DNA of 64,000 nucleotides from Clostridia bacterium (GTDB lineage Bacteria; Bacillota; Clostridia; Oscillospirales; CAG-272): positions 1 through 64,000 of the forward strand of contig JAFVRG010000005.1 of NCBI GenBank assembly GCA_017504405.1, read 5' to 3'. Shown in pieces: positions 17,325 through 25,219 of the stretch; within the stretch, counting starts at the first letter, position 1; each line of letters begins with the position of its first letter. The notes beneath the pieces were generated by a model. The model saw only the letters and a program-made list of their open reading frames with translations. It did no database searches and was not told where the DNA came from. The position numbers and the translations under genes are program-made.

Positions 17325-18316
17325 AGTATCTCGTCAACTCCGTACGCACGTGTGTATGCGTGATTTCCGTCCTTGTCGGTTAGCACTATACGGACGTATC
17401 CGTAGTCACCGTCAACCCGAAACGATGCCATATCAAGCCCTGTTTCGTCATACACCCTCTTTGCCTTCCTCGTTGCGGTGAGAAAATGCACGCAGACGGT
17501 GTTTTCGGTTTCGATATGAACGATACCGTTTTCCGCCCACAGTGCCTTGATTATCGGGCCTGCACTGGCGTAGGTGCTCTGCTCCTGCAGGGCGTCAATA
17601 ATAGAATGATAGCTGAGGCTGTCGCAGAAAACCATATTGAATGCACCAAAGCTATCACTCGTGCCGTGCTGGTTGTGATTGTCGTCACAGGCGAGAGGGT
17701 AGGGGTACTCCCCTCTTTCGAGAAAGCCTGCGTAGATAGCATCGGTGTCCTCGGGTATATGCTTTATCACAAGGGAATTTGTGTTTATCAGCTCAACTCC
17801 GTCCATTCCGTGAATACCGTCGAGGTCGGAGTAATTGTTTTTGCACCATACGGGGTGGTTGTAATGAATGAGAAAGCCTGCGGCGTGCGCGCGGTTGATT
17901 ATATCGTTTACGCCGTCAGCGGAATATTCCTCGCGGTATATTTCTCCGTCGTGCTTGACAAATGGAATAAAACGCCTCGCCTCATCGGTTATTCTGTCGG
18001 GGTTGAAGCAAACCTGTGTGTCAATGCTCTCATCCTTTGCTATGAGGTTGAGGTGATAGGACTTGTACTTATAGCCTGCGTGCTCAACTCCGCCCTCGTT
18101 GATTTTCAGCTCGTATCCGTTGAGCGCAATGAAGCTATCGTCGGAAAGGTCGTTGTGCGTCATAAGCACGTCGTGGTCGGTGAAGGCTACGGCGCTATAT
18201 CCGTTTTTCTTATATAGCTCCTTGATTTCGAGGGGCGACAGCTCGCCGTCGGAAATATTCGTGTGAGCGTGCAGATTGACCTTATATTGTTTTTTGTTCG
18301 GCAACAGATAACGCAT
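17321..18316 (-). CDS. PHP-domain metal-dependent phosphoesterase
   Basis: 331 residues. PHP motifs: NLHAHTNISDGELSP (14-28, metal-binding HxH and D), AFTDHDVLM (about 44-52), FLIHYNHPVWCK, and the late PLACDDNHN motif. Related proteins hydrolyse nucleoside 3',5'-bisphosphates or histidinol phosphate; the histidine operon here has no separate histidinol-phosphatase gene, so that role is conceivable but unproven. Start follows GGAGGGG. First gene of the operon with CYTH. Confidence 0.8.
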   Translation of the reverse strand: MRYLLPNKKQYKVNLHAHTNISDGELSPLEIKELYKKNGYSAVAFTDHDVLMTHNDLSDDSFIALNGYELKINEGGVEHAGYKYKSYHLNLIAKDESIDTQVCFNPDRITDEARRFIPFVKHDGEIYREEYSADGVNDIINRAHAAGFLIHYNHPVWCKNNYSDLDGIHGMDGVELINTNSLVIKHIPEDTDAIYAGFLERGEYPYPLACDDNHNQHGTSDSFGAFNMVFCDSLSYHSIIDALQEQSTYASAGPIIKALWAENGIVHIETENTVCVHFLTATRKAKRVYDETGLDMASFRVDGDYGYVRIVLTDKDGNHAYTRAYGVDEIL

Positions 18317-18346
18317 ATTACCCCTCCTTTTTCCCTTTCTTCCTTT

Positions 18347-18375
18347 ATTTTATATCATAAACTCGATTAAGTCAA
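18347..18375 (-). promoter_or_regulatory. Promoter of PHP-CYTH operon
   Basis: Minus strand TTGACT, 17 bases, TAAAAT. Confidence 0.7.
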
Positions 18376-18386
18376 GTTAAAAAGCA

Positions 18387-18415
18387 TTGATTTTAATTCT
18401 TTTCTGTTATATAAT
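18387..18415 (+). promoter_or_regulatory. malQ promoter
   Basis: TTGATT, 17 bases, TATAAT; divergent from the PHP promoter. Confidence 0.75.
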
Positions 18416-18447
18416 GTATGTATACCCCCTATTTTTTGGAGATGTTT

Positions 18448-19929
18448 ATGAAAAGAAGCTCAGGAATTATAATGCATATATCCTCCCTCCCCTCGGAGTT
18501 TGGCATAGGCACGCTCGGTGACGAGGCGTGCAAGTTTGCGGACCGCCTCGCTATGGCAGGACAGAGGGTGTGGCAGGTTCTGCCCCTTAACCAGACAGGC
18601 TACGGCGATTCTCCGTACCAGAGTGTGTCGGCATTTGCGGGCAATCCGTATTTTATCGACCTCGCTCGCCTCGGAGAAAAGGGACTTTTGCCCCGCCGTG
18701 TGCTTGACGCCCTGCGTGAGATGCCCTCGGACGAGCGATACGTCGATTACGGTGCGCTATACAAAACACGGTATGAGATACTCAAAATCGCCTATACCGC
18801 AGGCTACAACACCGACTCTGTGCGTGTTAAAATATTTGAGCAGGAAAATGAGTATTGGATACACGATTATGCGCTCTTTATGGCGTGTAAAAAGCATTTC
18901 GGACAGAAGCCCTGGTATGAGTGGGACGATGAAAGCATAAGAAATCATACAAAGACGGGAATAGAGAAATATTCCGAGCTTTTGTATAACGATGTGTGCT
19001 TTTATACCTACATACAGTACCTGTTTTTTGAGCAGTACCGTGATTTTAAGAATTATACCGAGTCGGTAGGCGTGTCAATGCTCGGCGATTTGCCGATATA
19101 CTGTGCGTACGATTCGGTTGACGTATGGGCGCACAGGGAGCTTTTCCTGCTCGACAGCGAAAACCGCCCCGTCTGGGTTGCGGGCGTTCCGCCCGACTAT
19201 TTCAGCGAGGACGGGCAGCTATGGGGCAACCCCCTCTATGATTGGGAGAAGCTGAAAAAGACCTCGTACAAGTGGTGGATAGAGAGAATTAAGGTGGCAG
19301 ACCGCCTTTTCGATGCGGTGAGAATCGACCATTTCAGAGGGCTTGAAAGCTATTTTGCCATACCCTTTGGAGATAAAAACGCCCGTGGCGGTCATTGGGA
19401 AAAGGGCCCCGGTATGAGCTTTATCCGTGCGCTGAAAAGGAATTTCCCAAAGCTCGATATAATAGCCGAGGACCTCGGCATTTTAACCGATGAGGTGAGA
19501 AAATTGCTCTCCGATTCGGGTTTTCCCGGTATGCGTGTTCTGCAATTTGCATTTTCCGCAGGCTCGCACAGCACCTATCAGCCCCACGTGTATGAGAAAA
19601 ACTGCGTTTGCTACACAGGCACACATGATAACAATACCCTTCGCGGCTGGTTTGACGAAATGAGCGAAGCCGACAAAGAATATGCCCGTGATTATATGGG
19701 ACTGTCCGACACCGAGGGCTATGAATTCGGCGTTATCCGCACAGGTATGCAGAGCGTTGCCGACCTCTTTATGGCGCAGATGCAGGACTACCTTTGCCTT
19801 GGCTCGGAGCACAGAATGAACGTACCGTCAAGGAGTGAGGGCAACTGGCGCTTCCGTATGTTGAAGGACGAATTTACCGACACCCTCGCCGAAAAAATCA
19901 AAAAAATGACCTACCTCTACGAGAGGTAA
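18448..19929 (+). CDS. malQ: 4-alpha-glucanotransferase
   Basis: 493 residues, GH77. Transfers glucan segments between maltodextrins or glycogen-derived chains in the cytoplasm. MKRSSGIIMHISSLPSEFGI at the start is typical; this ATG was chosen because TTGGAG lies seven bases upstream, while an ATG two codons earlier touches that site. Active-site blocks: FDAVRIDHFRG (about 289-299, nucleophile Asp), IIAEDLG (about 338-344, acid/base Glu) and TGTHDNNTLRGW (about 390-401, third Asp). Monocistronic, with its own promoter and a 3' element plus terminator behind it. Confidence 0.95.
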   Translation: MKRSSGIIMHISSLPSEFGIGTLGDEACKFADRLAMAGQRVWQVLPLNQTGYGDSPYQSVSAFAGNPYFIDLARLGEKGLLPRRVLDALREMPSDERYVDYGALYKTRYEILKIAYTAGYNTDSVRVKIFEQENEYWIHDYALFMACKKHFGQKPWYEWDDESIRNHTKTGIEKYSELLYNDVCFYTYIQYLFFEQYRDFKNYTESVGVSMLGDLPIYCAYDSVDVWAHRELFLLDSENRPVWVAGVPPDYFSEDGQLWGNPLYDWEKLKKTSYKWWIERIKVADRLFDAVRIDHFRGLESYFAIPFGDKNARGGHWEKGPGMSFIRALKRNFPKLDIIAEDLGILTDEVRKLLSDSGFPGMRVLQFAFSAGSHSTYQPHVYEKNCVCYTGTHDNNTLRGWFDEMSEADKEYARDYMGLSDTEGYEFGVIRTGMQSVADLFMAQMQDYLCLGSEHRMNVPSRSEGNWRFRMLKDEFTDTLAEKIKKMTYLYER

Positions 19930-19948
19930 GAATGAGCAAGGAGCAAAT

Positions 19949-19979
19949 AAAGGGCGCACAAAAGGCGCACAAAGGACGC
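19949..19979 (+). repeat. Short tandem units (AAAGGCGCAC type) before 3' element copy 2
   Basis: About three units of a 10-11 nt motif, AAAGGGCGCAC / AAAAGGCGCAC / AAAGGACGC. The reverse complement matches the tandem GCGTCCTTAAT units next to copy 6 at 32003. Confidence 0.6.
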
Positions 19980-20010
19980 TTTTTGTAAAAAGCTTAGCAA
20001 AAACTTTCAT
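19977..20010 (+). repeat. 3' element copy 2
   Basis: CGCTTTTTGTAAAAAGC then TTAGCAAAAACTTTCAT, 47 bases after the malQ stop, sense orientation, directly before a terminator. Confidence 0.85.
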
Positions 20011-20018
20011 ACAAAAAA

Positions 20019-20050
20019 GTGAGGTACGAAAAGTACCTCACCCGTTTTTT
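20019..20050. terminator. Bidirectional terminator (GTGAGGTAC family)
   Basis: GTGAGGTAC, GAAAA loop, GTACCTCAC, with T's on one side and A's on the other, so it works in both directions. It ends malQ and would also end a minus-strand transcript starting near 20268. Confidence 0.85.
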
Positions 20051-20131
20051 ATATCAGTGTGACAACTATTACGCATGGCGCACGAGAGCTTTGTGTAGCA
20101 GCAATCGGGGTTTGCTCAATGTAAACGCCAT

Positions 20132-20245
20132 CTAACCATAAGCAGCATAAATCATTATTTCACCCCCTCTCAAAGAGAATATATAATGCCAATCAGCTAT
20201 TGAGCTAAGCTTCTGTTGTGAATTTTGTCGTGGCTTTTTAGTCAT
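20132..20245 (-). CDS. Possible 37-residue small protein, divergent from XRE regulator
   Basis: Begins MTKKPRQNSQQK and ends in MIYAAYG. It sits on a would-be transcript with a perfect promoter (20275-20303) and a terminator (20019-20050). The ribosome binding site for its ATG is weak. A second ATG within it, starting MIYAAYG, follows a strong GAGGGGGTG. MIYAAYG resembles the start of gamma-glutamylcyclotransferase-like proteins (usually MIYAAYGSN...), and the next frame continues VYIEQ, so this may instead be the broken start of such a gene. Nothing else is recognised between 20051 and 20274. Confidence 0.35.
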   Translation of the reverse strand: MTKKPRQNSQQKLSSIADWHYIFSLRGGEIMIYAAYG

Positions 20246-20274
20246 TTGGCACGCCTTTATAGGTGTTTATAATA

Positions 20275-20303
20275 ATTATAAGCCTTTTTGAGTGTTTTGT
20301 CAA
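20275..20303 (-). promoter_or_regulatory. Consensus minus-strand promoter upstream of the XRE gene
   Basis: Minus strand TTGACA, exactly 17 bases, TATAAT. It points away from the XRE gene toward the small reading frame. Confidence 0.75.
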
Positions 20304-20322
20304 TACATTTTTTAAGATGTAT
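20303..20322. promoter_or_regulatory. Candidate XRE operator
   Basis: ATACAT, eight bases, ATGTAT: a perfect 6-bp inverted repeat between the minus-strand -35 box and the XRE start. Suitable for autoregulation. Confidence 0.45.
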
Positions 20323-20353
20323 GGTAAAATATTTACGAAAGGAGCGTATGCTT

Positions 20354-20665
20354 ATGAAGATGTGTCAAAGATTAAAGGATATACGGGAGGACAACGACCT
20401 TCAACAAGCTGATATAGCAGCAATTCTATCTACTACGCAACAGCAGGTCAGCAAATATGAAAACGGACTTCAAATTATGGGTGTGGATAAATATATGAAG
20501 CTCGCAAAGCACTTTAATATTTCTCTTGATTATATGACAGGGCTTACAGATATACCCACAGAGCTTTACAACAGGGAAATTCCGCAAAAATTACAAAAGC
20601 TGATTTCCGCTTATTCCGAAAACACAGATTTGCAGCCTGCCATTGACAAGCTGTTAGGTATTTGA
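20354..20665 (+). CDS. XRE-family DNA-binding regulator
   Basis: 103 residues. The HTH_3 domain spans about residues 4-58 (LKDIREDNDLQQADIAAIL, TTQQQVSKYENG, YMKLAKHFNISLDYMTGLTD), a Cro/C1 fold. Start MKMCQRL chosen for AAAGGAG at nine bases; an ATG two codons upstream is too close. The short acidic tail may dimerise. Divergent from a strong minus-strand promoter with an inverted repeat between, so it probably represses that unit and itself. Could be an antitoxin or phage-type regulator, but no partner gene is clear. Confidence 0.85.
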   Translation: MKMCQRLKDIREDNDLQQADIAAILSTTQQQVSKYENGLQIMGVDKYMKLAKHFNISLDYMTGLTDIPTELYNREIPQKLQKLISAYSENTDLQPAIDKLLGI

Positions 20666-20673
20666 TATTGGAA

Positions 20674-20707
20674 CGCTTTTTGTAAAAAGCTTAGCAAAAA
20701 CTTTCAT
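20674..20707 (+). repeat. 3' element copy 3
   Basis: Same 34-nt sequence as copy 2 (identical CGCTTTTTGTAAAAAGCTTAG core), eight bases after the XRE stop and before a terminator. Confidence 0.85.
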
Positions 20708-20724
20708 AAAAAGGAAAAAGAATA

Positions 20725-20751
20725 AAGGGCAGAAATTTCTGCCCTTGTTTT
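20725..20751. terminator. Bidirectional terminator between XRE and NUDIX genes
   Basis: AAGGGCAGAAA/TTTCTGCCCTT, a perfect 22-bp palindrome with T-rich and A-rich flanks. Confidence 0.85.
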
Positions 20752-21311
20752 TATTTGCCGTTGGCTCTTTGCCTTAAAATTTCTTTGTATTTGAGGACTG
20801 CGATTTGGGTTTTGCCGTCCTCGATTTCGCCACGCATTACCATAGAGAGAAGGGTGTCAAGGTCGTACTCCGACACAGTCAGAAATTCATCCTCGTCAAG
20901 CTCTCTTTCGCCAAAGGACAGCCCCTCGGCAAGGTACATATATATTCTCTCGCCCAAAATCGCAGGTGAGGGGATATATACGCCAAGATAGGTCATATTC
21001 TCTGCGACAGCGCCCGTTTCCTCACGCAGCTCACGGATTGCCGCATCGAGCGGCTTTTCCTCGGGGCTATCCAGCTTGCCTGCGGGAATTTCGAAAAAAA
21101 CCCTGCGGTGCGCATACCTGAACTGCTCCTCTATGAGAATTTTGCCCTCACGTGTGACTGCCATAATTGCAACAGCTCCGTTATGCTTTACGTACTCACG
21201 GGTGGCGGTATTTCCGTTTGGCAGCTCAACCTCGTCAACGCAGGCACGGATAACCCTGCCCGAGAAGACCTCGTTTGAGCTTATTTCCTTTTCAATAAGA
21301 TTTTTATTCAT
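20751..21311 (-). CDS. nudF: NUDIX hydrolase, ADP-ribose pyrophosphatase type
   Basis: 186 residues. Hydrolyses ADP-ribose to AMP and ribose 5-phosphate. The Nudix box occupies residues 78-100: GKLDSPEE, then AAIRELREETG with the metal-binding glutamates. Upstream FFEIPAG and downstream YLGVYIPSPAILGERIYMYLA match the ADPRase subgroup. Monocistronic; promoter with extended -10 at 21366-21394. Other NDP-sugar substrates are possible. Confidence 0.85.
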   Translation of the reverse strand: MNKNLIEKEISSNEVFSGRVIRACVDEVELPNGNTATREYVKHNGAVAIMAVTREGKILIEEQFRYAHRRVFFEIPAGKLDSPEEKPLDAAIRELREETGAVAENMTYLGVYIPSPAILGERIYMYLAEGLSFGERELDEDEFLTVSEYDLDTLLSMVMRGEIEDGKTQIAVLKYKEILRQRANGK

Positions 21312-21365
21312 AATGCTCCCCTTATCCCTTGCGGTTTTTGCTTTTTTAAAGCTTGCTTTACATAA

Positions 21366-21394
21366 AGTATATCACCTTTTGGGGAGAATGAAAA
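21366..21394 (-). promoter_or_regulatory. NUDIX gene promoter
   Basis: Minus strand TTTTCA, 17 bases, TATACT with a TG one base upstream (extended -10). Confidence 0.55.
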
Positions 21395-21418
21395 GAGGAA
21401 AAAGAAATTTATCTTGCG

Positions 21419-22003
21419 TTATTCATTTTGCGGCGGTGTCATTTGCATTTCTGAGTAATCATTCAGTATAATTTCCGTGCCGTTATACAGCGCATCAAAG
21501 CAATCGGTAAAATCGGGCACCTCCAACCGCACGCCGTCTATATGTATAAACCGTGCCCGCTCATACGTATAGGTTGACAGCGGTCTTTCAAACGCATCGT
21601 CCGACTGCGCTGACACAAGGTACGAGCCCTCGGCGGCGCCTACCACGAGCAGGGTGTGATAATAATCACCTGCGTTTGATAGCTGTATTACGTCGCCGAC
21701 GTCCAGCTCCCCCTCGCCTACCTCTCTGCCAAAAGGGCCGAGTCCTTTGTTTGATGTAATAAAATTATAGAAAAATTCAACCCCTGTCCAAGATGCGGTG
21801 CGGTCTGCGTCTGATATGTAGTACCACCCCAAAACTGGAGTGAAATTCATAACACAGCTGCCCGCATAAACCGCCTGCGACACAAAATTCGTGCAATTTC
21901 CGCCAAAGCCCGAGTAATTTCTAAACAGGGGATTTCTCGAAAACGCCCACCTTTTTGCGTACTCATACGCACGCTCTCTGTCATACTCTTTTATAACTAA
22001 CAT
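21419..22003 (-). CDS. Amidase_6-type cysteine peptidase-like protein
   Basis: 194 residues. The pattern YDRERAYEYAKRWAF, GFGGNCTNFVSQAVYAG (catalytic Cys near residue 37), WYYISDADRTASWTGVEFFYNF and the YYHTLLVVG histidine block is that of the putative amidase domain (Amidase_6, CHAP/NlpC-like papain fold). Such proteins usually act on cell-wall peptides and are exported, but this one has no signal peptide and starts MLVIKEYDRERAYEY. Start follows GGAGGTGAG. The function is likely amide hydrolysis; the lack of an export signal is odd. Confidence 0.8.
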   Translation of the reverse strand: MLVIKEYDRERAYEYAKRWAFSRNPLFRNYSGFGGNCTNFVSQAVYAGSCVMNFTPVLGWYYISDADRTASWTGVEFFYNFITSNKGLGPFGREVGEGELDVGDVIQLSNAGDYYHTLLVVGAAEGSYLVSAQSDDAFERPLSTYTYERARFIHIDGVRLEVPDFTDCFDALYNGTEIILNDYSEMQMTPPQNE

Positions 22004-22055
22004 AAGCTCACCTCCGTATATGATATGAAAAAATTAAAAATTTTGATAATACCAC

Positions 22056-22084
22056 TTGAAAAAACGCAAGTTATGTTGTATAAT
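22056..22084 (+). promoter_or_regulatory. Promoter of the CofE-like gene
   Basis: TTGAAA, 17 bases, TATAAT; leader of about 88 bases ending in a small GCGC hairpin and GGGGGGG. Confidence 0.75.
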
Positions 22085-22178
22085 AAAATGTATTTTGTAT
22101 GACGGATTTTTATAATGCCGTCGCTGAGTATAAATTATAGTTATAAAATTGCGCTAAAGGCGCAGGGGGGGATTATTT

Positions 22179-23375
22179 ATGAAAAACGAACGTAGAGTAG
22201 GTACGGTTTCCAGAGGAATTCGTTGCCCTATTATAAGAGAGGGAGATGACCTCGCCGCTATTGTAACCGACAGTGTTATAGAGGCGGCAGAGTGCGAGGG
22301 CTTTGAGCTTCGTGACAGGGACGTTATATCCATAACCGAGTCAATCGTTGCGAGAGCGCAGGGAAACTACGCATCCGTTGACGATATTGCAAACGACATC
22401 AGAGCAAAAATCGGCTCCGACACTATCGGAGTTATTTTCCCCATACTTTCACGCAACCGTTTCGCAATCTGCCTGCGTGGCATTGCAAAGGCGGCAAAGA
22501 AGATAGTTCTTATGCTCAGCTATCCCTCGGACGAGGTTGGAAACGAGCTTGTAAGCCTTGATAAGATTGACGCCGCAGGCGTAAATCCGTACAGCGATGT
22601 TCTCTCACTCGCTCGCTACCGTGAGCTTTTCGGTGAGAATAAGCACGAGTTTACGGGTGTTGACTACGTTGAGTATTACGGCAATCTCATAAAGGAAATG
22701 GGCGCTGAGGTTGAGATAATCTTCGCAAATCAGGCGAAATTCGTTCTCGACTACGCAGACCATATAATCAATTGTGATATTCACACCAGAGCACGCACAA
22801 AGCGCATTTTGAAGAATGCGGGAGCAAAGGTTGTGCTCGGACTTGACGATATAATGAATGCGCCTGTAAACGGCAGCGGCTGTAACGAAAAGTACGGACT
22901 TCTCGGCTCTAACAAATCGACCGAGGACAAGATAAAGCTGTTCCCCCGTGAGTGCCGTGACCTCGTGCTCGATATTCAGAAGCGTGTTCTTGAAAGAACG
23001 GGCAAGCACGTTGAGGTTATGGTATACGGCGACGGCGCCTTCAAGGACCCCAAGGGTAAAATCTGGGAGCTTGCAGACCCCGTTGTTTCCCCAGCTCACA
23101 CCGACGGACTTATCGGTACGCCTAATGAGCTGAAGCTCAAGTATCTTGCCGACAACGATTTTGCAAATCTTTCGGGCGAGGAGCTCAAGCGTGCGATTTC
23201 CGAGAGCATCAAGGCAAAGGATGCTAACCTCGTCGGCAATATGGCATCGCAGGGTACGACACCCCGTCAGCTCACCGACCTTATCGGCTCGCTGTGTGAT
23301 TTGACCAGCGGCTCGGGCGACAAGGGCACTCCCGTAGTTCTCGTTCAGGGATACTTCGACAATTACACCAACTAA
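22179..23375 (+). CDS. CofE-like F420-0:gamma-glutamyl ligase family protein
   Basis: 398 residues. Family traits: TVSRGIRCPIIREGDDLAAI near the start, DVISITESIVARAQGNY (about 48-64), and a middle PNEL/DNDFAN-type region. In actinobacteria and methanogens CofE adds glutamate to coenzyme F420. Clostridia of this kind are not known to make F420, and no other F420 gene is visible here, so a different ligase substrate is likely. Strong promoter and GGGGGGGATT ribosome binding site suggest steady expression. Stand-alone gene. Confidence 0.75.
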   Translation: MKNERRVGTVSRGIRCPIIREGDDLAAIVTDSVIEAAECEGFELRDRDVISITESIVARAQGNYASVDDIANDIRAKIGSDTIGVIFPILSRNRFAICLRGIAKAAKKIVLMLSYPSDEVGNELVSLDKIDAAGVNPYSDVLSLARYRELFGENKHEFTGVDYVEYYGNLIKEMGAEVEIIFANQAKFVLDYADHIINCDIHTRARTKRILKNAGAKVVLGLDDIMNAPVNGSGCNEKYGLLGSNKSTEDKIKLFPRECRDLVLDIQKRVLERTGKHVEVMVYGDGAFKDPKGKIWELADPVVSPAHTDGLIGTPNELKLKYLADNDFANLSGEELKRAISESIKAKDANLVGNMASQGTTPRQLTDLIGSLCDLTSGSGDKGTPVVLVQGYFDNYTN

Positions 23376-23380
23376 TCCTG

Positions 23381-23478
23381 GCTTGTGTCTTTTGGTCATA
23401 TCACGCCCTCACTCCCCTCGGAGTATTCTATACACCTTCGTGCGTGATGACGCAATCTGACTCAAAATCCACTGCGCC
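23381..23478 (-). repeat. GGATTTTG intergenic repeat, copy A
   Basis: 98 bases closely matching 30942-31039. Contains TATCACGCCCTCACT and GCGTGATGACGCAATCTG, which can pair through TCACGC/GCGTGA. The 296-base gap 23376-23671 holds copies A and B, a terminator and 3' element copy 4, no gene. Confidence 0.85.
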
Positions 23479-23525
23479 AATCTCGTGATTTGTGCATTTG
23501 GCACCTTCCGGCGTTTTCTCTCGGG

Positions 23526-23581
23526 CTCGCCGTGTTCTATACGGCTTCGGAGTGAATAACGACGAAATTCATCCAAAATCC
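23526..23581 (-). repeat. GGATTTTG intergenic repeat, copy B (diverged)
   Basis: Minus strand GGATTTTGGATGAATTTCG ... CCGTATAGAACACGGCGAG; aligns in order with copy A, with a CCGT/ACGG mini-hairpin. Confidence 0.65.
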
Positions 23582-23592
23582 ACTGTGACAAT

Positions 23593-23625
23593 AAAAAGTG
23601 AGGTACTTGTTGTACCTCACTTTTC
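23593..23625. terminator. Terminator of the beta-helix gene (GTGAGGTAC family)
   Basis: AAAAAGTGAGGTAC, five-base loop, GTACCTCACTTTT; bidirectional. Confidence 0.85.
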
Positions 23626-23630
23626 CTTTT

Positions 23631-23663
23631 GCAAAGTTTTTGCCAAGCTTTTTTCAAAAAGCA
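23631..23663 (-). repeat. 3' element copy 4
   Basis: Minus strand GCTTTTTGAAAAAAGC then TTGGCAAAAACTTTGC, eight bases after the stop of the beta-helix gene, before its terminator. Confidence 0.8.
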
Positions 23664-23671
23664 CTTGTTCT

Positions 23672-25045
23672 TTACTCCACCGTGCAATTTTTGAGTGTTC
23701 CGTAGCCTGTGCCGCCCTTTGGCCTTGTGTTGGGGTAGTCCTCGTTCATTTTGAGGGCTACTGTTTTTGTGAGCAGGGACAAATCTGTTGTTTTAACTCT
23801 CTTTCCGTCCTTTACGAACGCAACGTCGGAGAGGTATATTCCGTCAGCCTCGCATATTGCATCGGGATAGAAAACCTCGCCCCAGTCTTCGGGATTGTCC
23901 GAGCCGTTCGTCCAGGTAGCCGAGAGGGGACCGACCTTTATGAGCTTTATTCCGTCACCCGTCATGCTCTCGGGCTCGGTTTCCATAGTAACGCCGTTTA
24001 TGTAAATATCCTTGCAGTTGGCGCAGATTTCAAACATTCCGTCAACGGGCAGGGCGTTAAGGCCGCTCGTCCTGATTTTCGGGAATACGATATTGTCAAA
24101 ATAGAGGTTGTATATATCGCCGAGCTTGCCCGTAACGTCATTTGTCTTGCTTATTGCATTTGAGATATTGGGCTGTCCGTATAGCTTGAAGGTATAAACT
24201 CCTCTGATATTTTCAAAGCAGCAGTTGTATATATCGCAATCGAGGTTTTCGCTCTCTTCGTAGAGCTTCTCGCCGGGCAGGATTCTGAACTCGTTGTCCT
24301 CGCTGTCCAGATTGCGTGTGATGATATAGGCAAGCTCGCCGAAGCAAAGCGCCGAGGTGTTCCAGTCCCAGGCGTTGAACGCTACCATATCGTCACCCAT
24401 ATCTCTGCCCTTTAAGTTCTGAATTATTCCGTATCTTGCAGGGCCGTTGAGGTGTATTCCGTCACGGTGAGCCTCAACAAATTCAATGTCGGATATGTAG
24501 AAATCACGGCAGTTGCAGATTTGCACCGAGTAGGAGTGAGAATCGTGGATTTTGAGGTTTTTGATTGTTATTCTCTCAACGTTTGAGAAGATAAATACCG
24601 ACCACGCACCGAAAATGCTGTCTTCTTTATCCGCACGGAGCATATGGTTACCCGTAACCGTCCAGAATCCGCCCTCAACCGAAATGTCGGTGTCGGGGTT
24701 GGAGAGGGTGACAGCCCTATCCTTTCCGCTTATGATATTTTTATTTCTGAGCATGCAGGTGTTAGTGCCCGCAACGAGCGCAATTTTCTGCATTCCCTCA
24801 ACTTTTATATGCTTGTTCGATCCGAGACAAATCGGATTGTCAAGATATATTGTTTTGCCCATATCGGGAATGAAAACGTAGTCGTTTTCGTCAACAGCCG
24901 TCTGAATTGCTGCCGTCCATACGTCGCCGTCTGCGAGGTGTGCGTATTTTCTCACGTCAATGAAATCACAGCCCTCTGTGCCCGAAACCGTGACGTTCTT
25001 TTCTATATTCTCGTAAAGGTTTTTTCTCTTTTCGTAAAATGACAT
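23672..25045 (-). CDS. Right-handed beta-helix protein, GH28/pectate-lyase-like
   Basis: 457 residues with repeated short beta coils. The start has a Pectate_lyase_3-like opening (FIDVRKYAHLADGDVWTAA) and the centre resembles GH28 polygalacturonases: HDSHSYSVQICNCRDFYI, AHRDGIHLNGPARYG, GRDMGDDMVAFNAWDWN, with the paired Asp typical of that active site. There is no signal peptide, so it acts in the cytoplasm, perhaps on imported oligosaccharides. Start follows AAAGGAG. Divergent from a DMT transporter; a PocR-AraC regulator lies close by. Substrate unknown; galacturonides would fit the UxaC/KdgK genes elsewhere. Confidence 0.7.
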   Translation of the reverse strand: MSFYEKRKNLYENIEKNVTVSGTEGCDFIDVRKYAHLADGDVWTAAIQTAVDENDYVFIPDMGKTIYLDNPICLGSNKHIKVEGMQKIALVAGTNTCMLRNKNIISGKDRAVTLSNPDTDISVEGGFWTVTGNHMLRADKEDSIFGAWSVFIFSNVERITIKNLKIHDSHSYSVQICNCRDFYISDIEFVEAHRDGIHLNGPARYGIIQNLKGRDMGDDMVAFNAWDWNTSALCFGELAYIITRNLDSEDNEFRILPGEKLYEESENLDCDIYNCCFENIRGVYTFKLYGQPNISNAISKTNDVTGKLGDIYNLYFDNIVFPKIRTSGLNALPVDGMFEICANCKDIYINGVTMETEPESMTGDGIKLIKVGPLSATWTNGSDNPEDWGEVFYPDAICEADGIYLSDVAFVKDGKRVKTTDLSLLTKTVALKMNEDYPNTRPKGGTGYGTLKNCTVE

Positions 25046-25077
25046 AAAAAGCTCCTTTAATGTTTTTCATTGTTATA

Positions 25078-25107
25078 ATTATAGCACGGCGCCGGACGCC
25101 TTGTAAA
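25078..25107 (-). promoter_or_regulatory. Promoter of the beta-helix gene
   Basis: Minus strand TTTACA, 18 bases, TATAAT with an upstream TG (extended -10). Confidence 0.6.
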
Positions 25108-25178
25108 TAGGAATTTGTTTATAAATGGACATTTTTACATTAAAAAAACAGTTTTGTTATTCCCGCCTCCGTTTTCGT

Positions 25179-25188
25179 GTGCTATAAT
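25179..25188 (+). promoter_or_regulatory. Extended -10 promoter of the DMT transporter
   Basis: TGTGCTATAAT region with no good -35 at 17 bp; start about 30 bases before the gene. Confidence 0.45.
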
Positions 25189-25219
25189 CTACCTTGACGA
25201 TAAGGCTCGGAGGTATAAG

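Noticed and set aside
17486..18217. 243-codon plus-strand frame
   Set aside because: Antisense to the PHP gene.
22605..23399. 264-codon minus-strand frame
   Set aside because: Antisense to the CofE-like gene.
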